Assembly: GCF_900100495.1 (NCBI RefSeq)
Contig: NZ_FNCT01000001.1
Coordinates: 434,001-498,000, forward strand
Length of the DNA stretch: 64,000 nucleotides
Direction of reading: 5' to 3'
Source: Pseudomonas benzenivorans
GTDB lineage: Bacteria; Pseudomonadota; Gammaproteobacteria; Pseudomonadales; Pseudomonadaceae
Of the stretch, positions 63,501 to 64,000 are shown piece by piece (position 1 is the stretch's first letter; each line of letters starts with the position of its first letter). A model generated the notes under the pieces. That model was given only the letters and a program-made list of their open reading frames with translations. It did no database searches and had not been told where the DNA came from. The position numbers and the translations under genes are program-made.

Positions 63501-64000
63501 GTGATGGACAGCTACTTTCGCAAGTACCTGCAGCCCTATGTCGACACCTCGGCGAGCAGCTGGCGCTGGCAGCCGGGTGCGGCGGAGAAGCTCGGCATCG
63601 GCGCCGGCGTGTTGCAGACCTTCCAGCGTGCAGCGGCCATTCGCGATGCGTTCTTCCGCGCCGGCGGGACCCAGCCGACGGTGCGTTTCGAACTCAAGCC
63701 GGTGGCCATGGATGCCGCCATCAGCCAGTTCCTGCTCGACCTGGACGGCCAGCAACTGAGCTACGACCATGGCCCCAGCCGGCCGGTGGCGATGCAGTGG
63801 CCCAGCCCCAACAGCCTCGGCGTGGTGCGCCTGACGGTTGCCCCGCCGACCAGCGCCGGACGCTCGGGCCTGACCCTGGAAGGCCCCTGGGCCTGGTTCC
63901 GCCTGCTCGAGCAGTCCGACCTGACCCAGGGCAGCTCGCCGGACCGCTTCACCCTGCGCCTGCGCGTGGACAACGCCAGCCTGGCCTGCGAACTGCGCGC
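60555..64000 (+). CDS. tssM: TssM inner-membrane protein (IcmF-like), partial at window edge
   Basis: Starts at GTG 60555, overlapping the tssL stop (GTGA), and stays open for about 1148 codons to the window edge. Two membrane spans (about 10-35 and 45-62) precede a cytosolic NTPase domain with Walker A IGPPGSGKTTAL (about 131-142), LLDTAGRY and MFTKFDLVPGF. A third span at about 440-465 (GVLAACALVFLAVSGLWLASY) leads to the long periplasmic region, with the IcmF-type SYFRKYLQPYVDTSASSWRWQPG and a beginning C-terminal domain (FELKPVAMDAAISQFLLDLDGQ). It forms the trans-envelope core with TssL and TssJ. Perhaps 20-60 C-terminal residues are missing. Confidence 0.96.
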   Translation, partial: MKAFFGFCVRWLVPLLGLLALSLVIWFLGPLIAIGGYEPLASAAVRWTLIVLLFLLWIGVRVLRLVQARRNAAKVMQGLVAVAPDAASVATAEELATLKQRMDEALQLLKRAKLGGQERRNLYELPWYVIIGPPGSGKTTALVNSGLNFPLAEQMGGGAIRGVGGTRNCDWWFTDEAVLLDTAGRYTTQDSHAAVDKAAWLGFLDLLKNQRRRRPIDGAFVAISLSDLLLGSEAERANHARAIRARVQELYSQLGVRFPIYVMFTKFDLVPGFMEFFDALSKEERAQVWGVTFALDDGKSAEGPLARFDEEFTALEARLTARLVERLQQERDPSRRDLIYGFAQQFAALRDNLSSFLEGVFKPNPYEERALLRGLYFTSGTQEGSPIDRLIGSMAQSMNLDRQYLARQTGTGRSYFIERLLRDVAFGERGLVGANPKVERRRLWLTRGVLAACALVFLAVSGLWLASYRANQAYIAEVDARLAPLKDQVESLSPAQREVLAVLPLLNAIRQVAANPPSWAEGYGLYQGDMLGAEAASVYRKLLIAVMAPRLLTRLEEQLRSGGNSDFLYEGLKAYLMLASGEHYDADFIKAWINLDWDHSLPRDLAPEQRAALAEHLDALFARKPPPARLDEDLIADLRRQLQQMSVAQRVYNRVKRQKLPDGLADFRISEAAGRDAALVFARKSGKPLNEPLSAFYTYRGYRQAFLAASLSQSGALAEEQWVLGRALSDSQDTASLALDVRDLYFQDFLGQWETLLGDLDFVAISSVAQAADVLRVLSGANSPLKKLLDAVAKETDLQQEDRLPAEKLKAADGTVDKLKQQLGSLVGQPSDGEEQAAAPVDPITARFAELNSLVAKSEGGAAPIDDLLAQLNELYVQVSGMSGASGDALLGEAKNQAVAAAARVKLGAERQPPLVQNLVNSVVSATTNSMMGGIRSQLNAAWIAEVLNIYRQSLAGRYPLVNGSAREATLEDFGNFFGVGGVMDSYFRKYLQPYVDTSASSWRWQPGAAEKLGIGAGVLQTFQRAAAIRDAFFRAGGTQPTVRFELKPVAMDAAISQFLLDLDGQQLSYDHGPSRPVAMQWPSPNSLGVVRLTVAPPTSAGRSGLTLEGPWAWFRLLEQSDLTQGSSPDRFTLRLRVDNASLACELR

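Noticed and set aside
60360..63770. A 1136-codon open frame on the minus strand opposite tssL-tssM
   Set aside because: It is antisense to clear tssL and tssM coding sequence, and its Q/H/R/A/L/V composition is typical of the complement of GC-rich genes. No domain is visible.

Overview
The window is a Pseudomonas chromosome segment; I cannot name the species. The evidence is a colR-colS-warA-warB-dgkA type envelope operon, an HSI-I type (H1) type VI secretion cluster in the gene order known from P. aeruginosa, and Tn4651-type and Tn3/Tn21-type transposon parts. The right-hand 28 kb (about 35.7-64 kb) is GC-rich and tightly packed backbone. The left-hand 35.5 kb is less uniform, rich in broken genes, and ends exactly at a Tn4651-like terminal repeat (35533-35564) that interrupts a VOC/glyoxalase gene. 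Much of the left half may therefore lie inside a large Tn4651-family element whose other end is left of the window.

Layout. 1-7.3 kb: small redox/aromatic genes (LigB dioxygenase, two LysR regulators, ABM monooxygenase, SDR, luciferase-like oxidoreductase, tautomerase) and a decayed run of two TIM-barrel genes and an F420-reductase-like stub. A 29-bp dyad is shared by the dioxygenase promoter and the LysR/reductase promoter. 7.55-9.19 kb: complete IS4-family element. 9.5-12.5 kb: GAF-PAS-PAS-GGDEF-EAL regulator cut at its 3' end by a Tn1721-like transposon (12494-20289) carrying a SulP transporter, a tandem Usp protein, a broken TraR/DksA gene and an SdiA-regulated-type protein. 20.3-30 kb: envelope-remodelling block with a truncated phosphatase, PAP2 phosphatase, two LTA-synthase-like sulfatases, ColR/ColS-like two-component system, methyltransferase, LPS kinase, diacylglycerol kinase and a frameshifted retropepsin-like gene. 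30.3-31 kb: DUF1232 gene and an MFS stub. 31.2-35.56 kb: tnpS-rst-tnpT resolution module, a nucleotidyltransferase with an overlapping unknown gene, an orphan antitoxin-like ORF, an AbiEi-like gene with a premature stop, and three copies of the transposon end in one orientation.

35.7-64 kb: T6SS. On the minus strand, tssA-tssB-tssC-hcp-tagJ-tssE-tssF-tssG-clpV is followed by a small EndoU-like ORF, vgrG, DUF6484, DUF2169, a degenerate ketoacyl-synthase, a PAAR-like/Tox-GHH2 nuclease effector, a probable immunity protein and a TIGR02270 protein. On the plus strand, fha-tssJ-tssK-tssL-tssM runs off the window. The divergent promoter region is 55527-55909. Together these encode the sheath, baseplate, membrane complex, recycling ATPase and an effector-loaded spike. 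The vgrG-to-TIGR02270 order resembles the P. aeruginosa vgrG1b/tse7 locus.

All functional calls come from reading the sequence and from family knowledge. No database search was run.
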